Notes: generated from the sequence alone by a model not told the origin. DNA of 64,000 nt from Acidimicrobiia bacterium UBA5794 (GCA_002418265.1 DIDS01000017.1:1-64000), one strand, 5' to 3'. Positions 42,309 through 51,136 are shown, numbered from the stretch's first letter. Translations and numbers: made by a program.

Positions 42309-43076
42309 TCATCGAACTGACTTCAGTGCCGCCACCAACGCCGACGGATCCTGCGACCGTACCAGTGCCTCTCCCACCAGGATGGCATCGTATCCTGCCC
42401 GAGCCATACGTGCAGCGCCGCGGGTCGTCGACACCCCAGACTCTGCAATGGCGACGACATCACCGTGGAGGTGGTCAGCAGCCTCCTCTGCAACAGTGAG
42501 ATCGGTCTCGAAGGTGTGGAGGTCGCGGTTGTTGACCCCCACCACGGATGCACCGACCTCAATCGCTCTGTGCAGCTCTTCGATGGTGTGAGCCTCGACG
42601 ATCGCCGTCAGACCAGCCTCGGCTGCGGTATCGAGCATGGCCGCGATGGCAACGTCGCTCAGCGCCGCAACAATCACGAGGACCGCATCGGCTCCAGCGG
42701 CTCGGGCCTCCCATATCTGGGATGTCGAGCGGGTGAAATCCTTGCGAAGCACGGGAACAGAAACAGCGTGGCGGACGGCAACGAGATCGTCGAGTGAACC
42801 GCCGAAGAAGTCAGGCTCGGTCAGAACGGAGATGGCGTCCGCTCCCCCAGCCTCGTATCCCAACGCCTGTCTCACGGGATCGAGATCGACGTCGATGTCA
42901 CCGACGGAGGGAGATCGCCGTTTGATCTCAGCGATCACCGAGAGTCCTGGCCCCGTCAGTGCCTGGGTGAAGTCTCGCGCCGGAGGTGCAGCAAGCGCGG
43001 TCTCGCGCAACCGGTCGATTGCCGCGTCGGTGGCAATCGCACGCCTGTCTGCTGATGCAATGATCTTGGAGAGCAC
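42309..43076 (-). CDS. trpC: Indole-3-glycerol phosphate synthase
   Basis: Ring-closing step of the tryptophan pathway. 255 residues; VIAEIKRRSPSVGDI, ISVLTEPDFFGGSLDDL, VLRKDFT, VGVNNRDLHTF and AESGVSTTRGAARM are IGPS motifs. GTG start at 43076, 19 nt after the histidine-kinase gene and 4 nt before trpF, so it is likely cotranscribed with both. Confidence 0.96.
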   Translation of the reverse strand: MLSKIIASADRRAIATDAAIDRLRETALAAPPARDFTQALTGPGLSVIAEIKRRSPSVGDIDVDLDPVRQALGYEAGGADAISVLTEPDFFGGSLDDLVAVRHAVSVPVLRKDFTRSTSQIWEARAAGADAVLVIVAALSDVAIAAMLDTAAEAGLTAIVEAHTIEELHRAIEVGASVVGVNNRDLHTFETDLTVAEEAADHLHGDVVAIAESGVSTTRGAARMARAGYDAILVGEALVRSQDPSALVAALKSVR

Positions 43077-43095
43077 AGATTCATGCTATCGCCAC

Positions 43096-44493
43096 TCATG
43101 CACGGACGACAGGGAAGACGACGCAGAAGGTTGTTCCCGATGAAGGATCACTTTCACAGGTGACGGTTCCACCCATAGCAGACACGAGTTCCGCAACGAT
43201 GGCGAGGCCAAGTCCCGAACCCGACGGCCGTATGGCCCGATAGCGGTCGGCGACATAGAGTCGGTCGAAGACCCGAGGAAGATCTCGCTCGGCAATACCA
43301 GGACCGGTGTTGTGGACATCAACAACAAAACCAAGAGCGTCGTCGGTGAGCGTGACGGCGATCGATCCCATTTCAGGGGTGTACCGGAGGGCATTCTCGA
43401 TCAAGTTCGATAGCACCTGGACGATTCGTTCGGGATCAATGACCCGATCGCCGCACGCACCCGCATCCACCGACAGGGACACGCCGTAAGTCGCTGCCTG
43501 CGGTATGAACCCATCGGTGACCCCCCTAACGAGTGCGGACACATCGACGGATTCAGGGCGAAGCGTGTATTGATGGGCCTCAAGTCTGCCGAGGAGCATC
43601 ACATCCTCAACGAGGCGGGCGAGTTGGTCCGTTTGGGTGTTCAACACACCAGCAACCCGTGAAAGATCATCGGACGGGATGTCTCCGGCATCAAGTGCCT
43701 CGGCGTACCCGCGAATGGTCGTCAACGGTGTTCTCAGATCGTGACTGACCGACATCAGAAACTCCCGTTCACGATTGCGCACGAACTGCAACTGGCTCGC
43801 CATTGAATTGAATGCCTCAGCGACGGATGCGATTTCATCGGTTCCGTCGACCTCCGCCCGTGCATCAAGATTTCCACCGCCAACAGCCTCTGCAGCGGTT
43901 TCAAGGCCACGCAACCGGCGCGAGAGCGATCGCGCAAACCAGATTCCGAGAGCAACGGTGAGCGCCGCCCCAACAGCGACAGCGACGGTGACCGGAATGG
44001 TGACGACTGCTGCCGCCAGGAGCGGTTGAGATCGGCCGATGGCGATGGTCAGTGTCGAGCGCTGTGCCTCGAGTATTTCGACCGCTACCAACATGCGGTC
44101 GTCACCCACCTCGATGGTGACGATATCGCCGTCACCGGTTCCGGGTGGGAGGAGTGGGATCAGAACGAGTGGCTGTGTGATCGGGATCTGACGTGCACCC
44201 ACCGAAATGGAACCTTCAACCCGATCGTGTCCCCCGAGGCTTTCCGCGCGACTGAGTGATCGCAAGAGTTCGTTCCGATAGCGTGCGACTGCTACACCCG
44301 GATTCGCACCGGGACGGAACTCCACACGCTCAAGATCTTCTTCGATCTGTGAGGCGGTGACCGCAGCCTGACGTCGCAGCTCTTGCTCGGCACGGTTGTC
44401 GATGCTGCGACGCATGACAACAAGGGCAACAAGACCGATAAGGAGGGTCGTGGCCGCAACCACGGCAGTTGCCGTGATGATTCGGCGTTGCAT
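43096..44493 (-). CDS. Sensor histidine kinase, OmpR-partner (HisKA/HAMP) type
   Basis: A 465-residue membrane kinase. Membrane helix at about 8-28, extracytoplasmic domain of about 130 residues, second helix about 160-185, HAMP (SRRLRGLETAAEAVGGGNL), HisKA with FLMSVSHDLRTPLTTIRGYAEAL, ATPase motifs NLIENALRYTP, NTGPGIAERDLPRVFDR and GSGLGLAIVAELV. The ATG shares one base with the regulator's stop (TGATG). It sits between trpE and trpC. The signal it senses is unknown. Confidence 0.93.
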   Translation of the reverse strand: MQRRIITATAVVAATTLLIGLVALVVMRRSIDNRAEQELRRQAAVTASQIEEDLERVEFRPGANPGVAVARYRNELLRSLSRAESLGGHDRVEGSISVGARQIPITQPLVLIPLLPPGTGDGDIVTIEVGDDRMLVAVEILEAQRSTLTIAIGRSQPLLAAAVVTIPVTVAVAVGAALTVALGIWFARSLSRRLRGLETAAEAVGGGNLDARAEVDGTDEIASVAEAFNSMASQLQFVRNREREFLMSVSHDLRTPLTTIRGYAEALDAGDIPSDDLSRVAGVLNTQTDQLARLVEDVMLLGRLEAHQYTLRPESVDVSALVRGVTDGFIPQAATYGVSLSVDAGACGDRVIDPERIVQVLSNLIENALRYTPEMGSIAVTLTDDALGFVVDVHNTGPGIAERDLPRVFDRLYVADRYRAIRPSGSGLGLAIVAELVSAMGGTVTCESDPSSGTTFCVVFPVVRA

Positions 44494-45164
44494 CAGCGAT
44501 CGATCCGATAGCCGACACCCCAGACCGTCTCAATCGGAATGTCGGGGATCTTCCTACGAATCTGTCGAATATGGACATCAACGGTTCGTGTTTCGCCGAA
44601 GTAGTCGTAGCCCCACACCGAGTCGAGAATCTGCGTCCGTGAAAGTACGAGCCCGGCGTGATCGGCGAGATACCACAAAAGGTCGAACTCCCTGGCCGTT
44701 GGACGGATCGTCGTACCGTCTGGTGTGACGACCTCACGACGCCCCGCGTCGATCGAGTATCCGCTCACCATCCTGACCGGCGCCGTGATCGGGCGTTCCT
44801 CGGCCCGCCTCAACACGGCGAGCAGACGAGCGATGACCTCTCGGGGCGAGAACGGTTTGGTGATGTAGTCATCCGCACCAACTTCGAGTCCGATGATCGT
44901 GTCGGTTTCTGAGTCCCTCGCGGTCAGGATGAGGATCGGGACGTCGGATTGTTGGCGAATCTCACGACAGACGACGACACCATCCATTCCGGGCAGCCCG
45001 AGATCGAGCAGAACGGCACGGGGAGCACGTCGTCGCATGCACTCGAGACCATCTTCACCCGAGGTTGCGTGGATCAGCGTGAATCCCTCCTGCTCAACGT
45101 AGAGGCGCAGAAGTTCTGCGATCTCGTCGTGATCCTCAATGAGCAGTACGGCACCACCGGACAA
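44493..45164 (-). CDS. Response regulator, OmpR/PhoB family
   Basis: A 223-residue two-domain regulator. Receiver: LLIEDHDEIAELL, phosphoacceptor in AVLLDLGLPGMDG, ILTARD and DDYITKPF. C-terminal winged helix: TAREFDLLWYLADHAGLVLSR, VDVHIRQIRRKI and VWGVGYRI. The start is taken as TTG at 45164 because GGGGAGG lies 5 nt upstream and the protein then begins just before the receiver; a TTG at 45188 is also in frame. Pairs with the kinase directly downstream. A direct repeat 45 nt upstream may be its own binding site. Confidence 0.93.
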   Translation of the reverse strand: MSGGAVLLIEDHDEIAELLRLYVEQEGFTLIHATSGEDGLECMRRRAPRAVLLDLGLPGMDGVVVCREIRQQSDVPILILTARDSETDTIIGLEVGADDYITKPFSPREVIARLLAVLRRAEERPITAPVRMVSGYSIDAGRREVVTPDGTTIRPTAREFDLLWYLADHAGLVLSRTQILDSVWGYDYFGETRTVDVHIRQIRRKIPDIPIETVWGVGYRIDR

Positions 45165-45209
45165 TCGAACCTCCCCGGATTCTGTCAATGCACAGTACGG
45201 CTCTGATGT

Positions 45210-45229
45210 AAGAGAAGTGTGAAGAGAAG
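45210..45229. promoter_or_regulatory. Direct repeat upstream of the OmpR-type regulator gene
   Basis: Two AAGAGAAG copies on the plus strand (CTTCTCTT on the coding strand) begin 12 bp apart at 45210 and 45222. OmpR/PhoB-family regulators bind tandem half-sites with about 11-bp spacing, so this may be an autoregulatory site. It is followed at 45229-45245 by a duplicated AGCTAAC heptamer. All of this lies in the 90-nt trpE-regulator gap. Confidence 0.35.
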
Positions 45230-45254
45230 CTAACAGCTAACAGCTTTTCGGCTT

Positions 45255-46754
45255 TCAGCTGTGCATCCTCAATTCGTTCTCCGCAGCCGCAATTGCAGTC
45301 AAGACAGCCCTGGCTTTTGCAACACACTCGTCGTACTCGGAGGCGGGATCCGAATCCACCACGACACCGGCGCCTGCTTGCACCCAAGCCTTCTTCCCTT
45401 TGATCACACATGTTCTGAGCCCGATTGCGGTGTCGAGTGTTCCCGAGAAGTCCACATAACCGACCGCTCCGGCGTACGGACCCCTGGCTGTTGGTTCGAG
45501 TTCGTCGATGATCTCCATTGCTCGCACTTTGGGCGCACCAGACACGGTTCCATGGGGGAAGGTGGCGCGAAGGACATCAATCGGACCCAGGCCCGCCCGG
45601 AGATCTCCCGATACTCCCGAAACAATGTGCATCACATGGCTGTAGCGCTCGATCACCATCAGATCGTCGACCGTAACGGTGCCAAAGTTGCAGACACGTC
45701 CGAGATCGTTGCGTGCCAGGTCGATCAGCATCACGTGTTCGGCTTGCTCCTTTGGATCAGCGAGAAGCTCCTCCTCAAGACGAGCATCCTCGTCATCGGT
45801 TTCCCCACGCGGCCGAGTACCAGCGATCGGTCGCGAGAACACAACGCCATCACGAACCCGAGACATCAACTCGGGCGACGATCCAACCACGGAGACATCG
45901 CCGCTTCGGACGAGGAACATGAAGGGGGATGGGTTCACGAGCCGCAGGGCGCGGTAGACGGCGAAGGCGTCACCCGAGAAGTCAACCTCAAAGCGGATCG
46001 ACGGAACGATTTGGAATGCGTCACCAGCAATGATGTGGTCGATTGCCGTCGCGACCGATGTCTCAAACGCTGCCCGCGTCATGTTGGCAACTGCGGGTGA
46101 AACCGAGTCGAAGCGTGGTCTGGCACCAACCGGAGAATCGGAGACCGACCCCAGGCGATGAGCTGCATCGGTGAGAGATACCACGGCATCTCGGTAGTCG
46201 TCTTGGGGGTCTTCTCCAACAAAAACGTTGCGAATCAGCGTGATTGTGTCACGCAGACGATCGAAGGCCGCGATTCCGCCGGTGAACTGCCAAAGTGATT
46301 CGGGGAGATCACGATCGTCAGTTGGCCCATCCCCGAGCGCTTCGATGTACCGAACAACGTCATATGCGAGGAATCCGACTGCACCGGTATGCAGCGGCGG
46401 CGTGGGGCCAGCGAGGTTCATCTCAGCCTCGGACGGAACCGAGAACCGACGCGTTAGATCCTCCAGAACCGTAAGCGGATCGCCATCAGCAAGAACGATG
46501 CGCTCATCATCGACTGAGGACACCCCGTTGACACTTGAAAGGGTGAACGCGGGATCCCAACCGATGAACGACCATCGACCCCAGCGCTCTCCACCCTCGA
46601 CGGATTCGAGAAGGAACCCATCGGCACTGCCGACGAGTCTGTCGAAGACTGACACCGGTGTGTGTGTGTCGCCGAGCACTTCGATGGCGACCGGCACGAC
46701 CGGATAACGATTGGCAAGATCAACGAACTGTCCGAGGCTGACGTTGGGTTGCAT
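45255..46754 (-). CDS. trpE: Anthranilate synthase component I
   Basis: Makes anthranilate from chorismate with ammonia delivered by TrpG. 499 residues; N-terminal region with FLLESVEGGERWGRWSFIG (the LLES feedback-inhibition element), and the chorismate-binding domain with IAGTRPRGETDDED, EHVMLIDLARNDLGRV, FPHGTVSGAPKVRAMEII and QAGAGVVVDSDP. ATG at 46754. No leader peptide with Trp codons is visible upstream; only repeats lie there. trpG and trpD are not in the window. Confidence 0.96.
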   Translation of the reverse strand: MQPNVSLGQFVDLANRYPVVPVAIEVLGDTHTPVSVFDRLVGSADGFLLESVEGGERWGRWSFIGWDPAFTLSSVNGVSSVDDERIVLADGDPLTVLEDLTRRFSVPSEAEMNLAGPTPPLHTGAVGFLAYDVVRYIEALGDGPTDDRDLPESLWQFTGGIAAFDRLRDTITLIRNVFVGEDPQDDYRDAVVSLTDAAHRLGSVSDSPVGARPRFDSVSPAVANMTRAAFETSVATAIDHIIAGDAFQIVPSIRFEVDFSGDAFAVYRALRLVNPSPFMFLVRSGDVSVVGSSPELMSRVRDGVVFSRPIAGTRPRGETDDEDARLEEELLADPKEQAEHVMLIDLARNDLGRVCNFGTVTVDDLMVIERYSHVMHIVSGVSGDLRAGLGPIDVLRATFPHGTVSGAPKVRAMEIIDELEPTARGPYAGAVGYVDFSGTLDTAIGLRTCVIKGKKAWVQAGAGVVVDSDPASEYDECVAKARAVLTAIAAAENELRMHS

Positions 46755-46787
46755 GGGGCAGGAGCATACGGACGTCTGACGTCACAA

Positions 46788-46876
46788 GCCCCCCTGCCCC
46801 TCGCTGCGCTCGGCGCGTCCCCCCGCAAGCGGGAGGACGGGAAGAAGAAGTCAGACGTCAGACGTCAGAGATCAGA
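46788..46876. repeat. 53-bp GC-rich element plus heptamer array upstream of trpE
   Basis: 46788-46840 is a GC-rich element starting GCCCCCCTGC and ending with the palindrome CCCGC-AA-GCGGG and GAGGACGG. It matches 60556-60608 with only about three differences. It is followed by GTCAGAC heptamers (46848-46876) that abut the ccdA stop, and preceded by a GACGTC-type unit (46771-46783). The trpE promoter must lie in or beside this block. Confidence 0.9.
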
Positions 46877-47618
46877 TGTTGGCGAGACCCTCGAGGCCGA
46901 GTTTCACCAACAACTCGGAGAACCATGAGGAGAGACGGACGATGTTGCCTGACACCATGAGCCACCCGAAGAATGCAAGCAGGAGTCCTGAAACCACGGT
47001 GATCTGGGTGAGATACTTCTTGACCCAGTCGAACGCAGAGAACGCTTTCGTCAACAGTAACGATGTCAACAGAAACGGGACACCCAGTCCGAGGCTGTAG
47101 AAGAACAGCACGAGCATGCCCTCTCCAACCGTGTCAGTGTTCGCACCGAGTGCGAGCGCCGAAGCAAGAAACGGTCCAATACAGGGAGTCCACCCGAACG
47201 CAAACGCAGCACCCATAACCGGGGCTCCAAACCACCCCATCTTCGCGGCTTTGGTCGACTCCATCCTCCGGTCTTTCATGACCGGCATCAGGAACGTCGG
47301 AGTCCAGACCGCCGTCACGGCAATGAAAAGTCCCATGGCGATGATCAGCCATCCAGCCAAGGTGGTGAAGAACGAGGTGTTGAGGAACGACGAGAGGCTG
47401 GTTGCCGTTGCTCCGAGAGAGACGAACACGATCGTGAATCCGAGCACGAACAGCGCGGTGCGCAACACGACTCGCCTGGTCGAAATCTTGCCCTCAGCGA
47501 TCTCGGCCATATCGTATCCGGACATCAACGAGATGTAGCCGGGAAGGAGTGGAAGCACACACGGCGAAAGGAATGATGCCGCACCGGCGAGGAGCGCCGC
47601 AAAGAGTGAAACTTCCAC
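46872..47618 (-). CDS. ccdA: CcdA-like membrane thiol-disulfide transporter (cytochrome c biogenesis)
   Basis: Moves reducing equivalents across the membrane to extracytoplasmic thioredoxin-like proteins. About 248 residues, six membrane segments, with the two conserved cysteines in SFLSPCVLPLLPGY (first helix) and FGWTPCIGPFLA (fourth helix). GTG at 47618 places the first helix directly after the start; the frame continues to a TTG at 47666. No thioredoxin-like partner or other cytochrome c genes are adjacent. Confidence 0.9.
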   Translation of the reverse strand: MEVSLFAALLAGAASFLSPCVLPLLPGYISLMSGYDMAEIAEGKISTRRVVLRTALFVLGFTIVFVSLGATATSLSSFLNTSFFTTLAGWLIIAMGLFIAVTAVWTPTFLMPVMKDRRMESTKAAKMGWFGAPVMGAAFAFGWTPCIGPFLASALALGANTDTVGEGMLVLFFYSLGLGVPFLLTSLLLTKAFSAFDWVKKYLTQITVVSGLLLAFFGWLMVSGNIVRLSSWFSELLVKLGLEGLANI

Positions 47619-47784
47619 CTGGTACCTGACGTCGTCGATCCCTGCATGCTCAACGGTAGGGGTCAACAGAATGTTCCCAGTGGTCCGTCGGCTTGGTCCG
47701 TCGGACGGTCAACACCTCCATCCTGATGAGCACCGAAATGAGAAAACGCCTCGCTAACCTCGGCTCGCATCCCCACTCTCATGG

Positions 47785-49071
47785 ATGGTTGGCATCGTCA
47801 TGACCGGGTCCGTCTATGGACAACAGACTTCGTCGAAGAAGGGCATCACGCCAGCCGCTCGACGGATCATCTTTCTCACGGCAATCATCGGCTTCGTGGC
47901 CGGATATGCGGGGAGTCAGATGTCACACACACTGCCATTCGCCCGGACGTCACTTGACCTGACCGAAGGGCAGATGAGCTCCGTGTTTGCAGGTGTGCGA
48001 GCGGTATCTCTTCTCGGCGTCATCCTGACGATGATCGCCGACCGTTCCGGGAGGCGGAAGCCGCTCCTGGGTGCATTCGCCCTCGTATGTTTGGCGAGCG
48101 CGCTCACGGCGTTTGTCCCGTCGCTTGCTGCATACGTACTTTCACAGTCGTTGGTGCGCATCGGCATTGTGGCGATCGCCGCCATCTCCATCGTGCTCAT
48201 TGCCGAGGAAGTCCCACCGGGCTCGCGGGCATTCGCCCTCGGTTTGTATGGACTCGCCGGCTCCATGGGGGTCGGCTTCGGCCTTGTACTCCTCCCCATC
48301 GCCGAAGGAGCAGACAATGCATGGAGAATCCTTTTCGGGATCGCGTCGCTTGGACTCCTCGCGTTCCCAATCCTCAACCGCTACCTCCCTGAATCACGCG
48401 CCTTCACACCGGCGCCTCCCTTCCCGTTCGGCAAGGCCCTCGGAATGGGTTTGGGCAAGCACTTCTGGCCGATTGCGGGTGTGAGCTTCTTCGTCGCCGC
48501 GTTCTCAAGCCCTGCCTTTGACTTCGTCCTTGAACGACTGATCAACGATCTGTCGTGGGACGCCGGAGCTGCTCGGTTTCTGCTCATTGTCTTTTCGGGG
48601 GTGGGGACCATCGGACTCCTTGTCGGAGGACGCCTCGCAGACCGGATCGGGCGGCGTCCGACCTCTGCCGCCGCTCTTGCACTCGGGCTCATCGGGGGAA
48701 TGGGGTTCTACCTCATCGACAGCGGCTGGTTTCTTGCAGCCTCCATCTTCATCGCAACGTTCGGAGCAACGATGCTTGCCCCATCCATCGCGGCACAACG
48801 CACAGAGCTATTCCCCACGAGACTGCGAGCAACGGCTGGTGGGTGGATCACCAACATCGGGATCGCCGGATCCATCACCGGTTTTGTCGTGGGGGCTGCG
48901 TTGATCGATCGTTTTGGTCTCGCCATCACCGTATCCGTGCTGGGTCTCGGATTGGTGATCTCGATCTTTCTCGTTCTCAGGCTCCCTGAGACGAAGGGGA
49001 TGGATCTCGTCCGAAAGAAAGCGGCCCGAAGTGATACCAACCCGCAAGGGCAATCAACCGGACCCCGATGA
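47785..49071 (+). CDS. MFS transporter
   Basis: A 428-residue major facilitator protein with twelve predicted membrane segments. The MFS loop motif between helices 2 and 3 is MIADRSGRRKPLLG and its counterpart in the second half is GGRLADRIGRRPTSAA; VLRLPETKGMDL near the end resembles the PETKG motif of the sugar/metabolite porter families. Substrate unknown. ATG at 47785. Its final 95 nt overlap the 3' end of the MATE gene on the other strand. Confidence 0.9.
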   Translation: MVGIVMTGSVYGQQTSSKKGITPAARRIIFLTAIIGFVAGYAGSQMSHTLPFARTSLDLTEGQMSSVFAGVRAVSLLGVILTMIADRSGRRKPLLGAFALVCLASALTAFVPSLAAYVLSQSLVRIGIVAIAAISIVLIAEEVPPGSRAFALGLYGLAGSMGVGFGLVLLPIAEGADNAWRILFGIASLGLLAFPILNRYLPESRAFTPAPPFPFGKALGMGLGKHFWPIAGVSFFVAAFSSPAFDFVLERLINDLSWDAGAARFLLIVFSGVGTIGLLVGGRLADRIGRRPTSAAALALGLIGGMGFYLIDSGWFLAASIFIATFGATMLAPSIAAQRTELFPTRLRATAGGWITNIGIAGSITGFVVGAALIDRFGLAITVSVLGLGLVISIFLVLRLPETKGMDLVRKKAARSDTNPQGQSTGPR

Positions 49072-50335
49072 GTACCCCCACAGAAGCCCAGACCCCCACG
49101 AGGGTGTCTCCGTACAGAATCAGGGTGATCAGCGTAGCGAGTCCCGCGACGACCATCGATGCCGCAAGATACCCAAAGGCCGAATCCCCAATGCCGACAC
49201 CGTCCCATACATAGACGAGTGCCGTGATCGGCTGCAGCACGACGACAAAGACATAGATATCCGACAACAGCGCCCGCACGTCCGGTTCAAGGTCGAACAG
49301 CGCTGGGACGAGTGGGGCGGTGACTGCAAGGACAATCGAAAGCCCCATCCCCGTCACCAGGCCAAGAGCGAGCAGACGATTCGCGAGTTTGCGCGCCCGA
49401 GCAATGTCATGCATCCCCACGTCGGTTCCGACCATGGCTTGAGCAGCAATTGCATAGGAATCGAGCACAAACGCCAAGAACAGCCATACCTGCATGGCGA
49501 CCTGATGAGCCGCGGTCTGATCGGTACCGATCCGGGATGCTGCCATTGTTGTGGCCGTTACTGCTCCCAACAGTGCCATGGAACGTACGATCATCGGCCA
49601 GCCGGCTGAAAGTACCTCACCGATCGGAAGGGAACCGATCCGACCACCTTGCGAACCTATTCCGAGTACAGCCTTCTGCGTGCCGAACATCAAGATCAGG
49701 AACCATCCAGCTGCCACTGCCTGGGCAATCACCGTCGCCCAGGCGGCGCCCGCAACGCCGAGATCGAAGCCGAATATCAGGATGGGGTCAAGAATCAGAT
49801 TGATGAGGTTCATCCCGATGGCAACGTACAGCGGCGTTTTCGTGTCCTGGTGACCGCGATAGACACCGTGACCGACGGTGACGGTCAGGAGGAACGGCAT
49901 TGCGAGGAATCTGATACGCAGATAGGTGATTGCCTCCGTGGCCACTCCTGACTCGGCATTGAACAGGTCAGTGATGGCTGGTGTAAGCATCACAAAGATG
50001 GTTCCAATCGCGACACCAAGCCCGACTGCGATCCAGACGGAGCCGGTCGCGATCTGTCCGGCCTTCCCCCGGTTGCCTCGGGCAATCTCGCCGGCGATCA
50101 ATGGTGTGATCGTGACCTGAACGAAGTTGAAGACGGAGAACACCGCAGCAAAGACGGCTCCGGCAATCGCGAGTGCTGCGAGGGGGGAGGTACCGAGACG
50201 GGCAACCCACGCCGTGTCGACAATGGTGACCACCGGATCAATGGCAAGGGTTCCGAGTGCAGGGATGGCAAGGGCTGCAATCGCACGGTCACGAGGGTTA
50301 CGGCGGAATGCCTCCCGAACCTCCACCCATGTCAC
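48977..50335 (-). CDS. MATE-family efflux transporter (DinF-like)
   Basis: A 452-residue protein with about twelve membrane segments and MATE-type motifs (IPALGTLAIDPVVTIVDTAWVARLG at the start, GHGVYRGHQDTKTPLY, MNLINLILDPILIFG). These match the DinF subfamily, which expels cationic compounds in exchange for Na+ or H+. GTG at 50335 overlaps the nth stop by 4 nt; the frame extends upstream within nth but without conserved content. Convergent overlap of 95 nt with the MFS gene. Confidence 0.91.
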   Translation of the reverse strand: MTWVEVREAFRRNPRDRAIAALAIPALGTLAIDPVVTIVDTAWVARLGTSPLAALAIAGAVFAAVFSVFNFVQVTITPLIAGEIARGNRGKAGQIATGSVWIAVGLGVAIGTIFVMLTPAITDLFNAESGVATEAITYLRIRFLAMPFLLTVTVGHGVYRGHQDTKTPLYVAIGMNLINLILDPILIFGFDLGVAGAAWATVIAQAVAAGWFLILMFGTQKAVLGIGSQGGRIGSLPIGEVLSAGWPMIVRSMALLGAVTATTMAASRIGTDQTAAHQVAMQVWLFLAFVLDSYAIAAQAMVGTDVGMHDIARARKLANRLLALGLVTGMGLSIVLAVTAPLVPALFDLEPDVRALLSDIYVFVVVLQPITALVYVWDGVGIGDSAFGYLAASMVVAGLATLITLILYGDTLVGVWASVGVLIGVRLIALAGWYHFGPLSFGRDPSPSSQGA

Positions 50336-51003
50336 GATGACGGGCGTGGCGTCTTGTTCTCGTATGCACAGCGGTCGCGCAGGGGGCATTCCCAACAACG
50401 TGGCTTCTTCGCATCACACACGTCGCGACCGAACTGAATGATCCGCATCGACACCTCCGCCCATCGCTTCTTTGGAAACAGGGCCTTGAGGTCTGCTTCG
50501 ATCTTTGTGGGATCCGTATTCGTGGTGAGCCCGAGGCGGTGCGCCACCCGTTTGACATGTGTATCGACCGCGATGGCAGGGACGTTCCATACTTCGGCGA
50601 GAACCACCGAGGCAGTCTTTCGTCCGACACCGCGCAGCTTCACGAGCTGGTCGAGATCTGCGGGGACTTCACCGTCATACTTTTCGACGATGTCTGCGGC
50701 GAGGGTGATGATGCTCTTCGTCTTCTGGCGGTAGTAGCCGGTTGAGAAGATGATCTTCTCAACATCCTCGGGATTTGCACCCGCGAGATCCTCCACCGTT
50801 GGATAGGCATCGAACAGCACCGGTACGACCTTGTTGACGTTCGCATCTGTCGTCTGCGCCGAAAGGACCGTTGCGACAAGCAGTTGCCAGGCATCGGAGT
50901 AGTTGAGTGCGGTCTCCGCCTTCGGGTACCGCTTCGCGAGCCGGTTCAGAATGACGCTGGCATTCCGTTTCTGCTCCGTGCTCGGACCCTGAGTCTCGCT
51001 CAT
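50332..51003 (-). CDS. nth: Endonuclease III (DNA glycosylase/AP lyase)
   Basis: Removes oxidised pyrimidines in base excision repair. 223 residues; helix-hairpin-helix LVKLRGVGRKTASVV with the catalytic Lys region, then AIAVDTHVKRVAHRLGL with the catalytic Asp, and the C-terminal 4Fe-4S cluster (VCDAKKPRCWECPLRDRC, spacing Cx6Cx2Cx5C). ATG at 51003. It lies near the ArsA-like ATPase pair, a linkage also found in mycobacteria (Rv3674c, Rv3679-Rv3680). Confidence 0.95.
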   Translation of the reverse strand: MSETQGPSTEQKRNASVILNRLAKRYPKAETALNYSDAWQLLVATVLSAQTTDANVNKVVPVLFDAYPTVEDLAGANPEDVEKIIFSTGYYRQKTKSIITLAADIVEKYDGEVPADLDQLVKLRGVGRKTASVVLAEVWNVPAIAVDTHVKRVAHRLGLTTNTDPTKIEADLKALFPKKRWAEVSMRIIQFGRDVCDAKKPRCWECPLRDRCAYENKTPRPSS

Positions 51004-51032
51004 CGCTTCACAATATCGTCAATTGGGAAACG

Positions 51033-51125
51033 TCACTTCTGACTGCGACTTCTGACTTCTGACTTCGGTCATCGGTCATCGGTCATCGGTCATCGGTCAT
51101 CGGACGTCTGACGTCTGACTTCGGT
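51033..51125. repeat. Largest heptanucleotide array (about 13 units)
   Basis: On the plus strand: ACTTCTG units (reverse complement of CAGAAGT), then five consecutive TCATCGG units, then two ACGTCTG units and a final ACTTCGG. It fills most of the divergent gap between nth and the thioesterase gene, where the promoters of both genes would be expected. Confidence 0.93.
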
Positions 51126-51136
51126 ACTCTTGACCC

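Noticed and set aside
51033..51125. CRISPR array
   Set aside because: Units are 7 bp and directly adjacent, without unique spacers; no cas genes are present.
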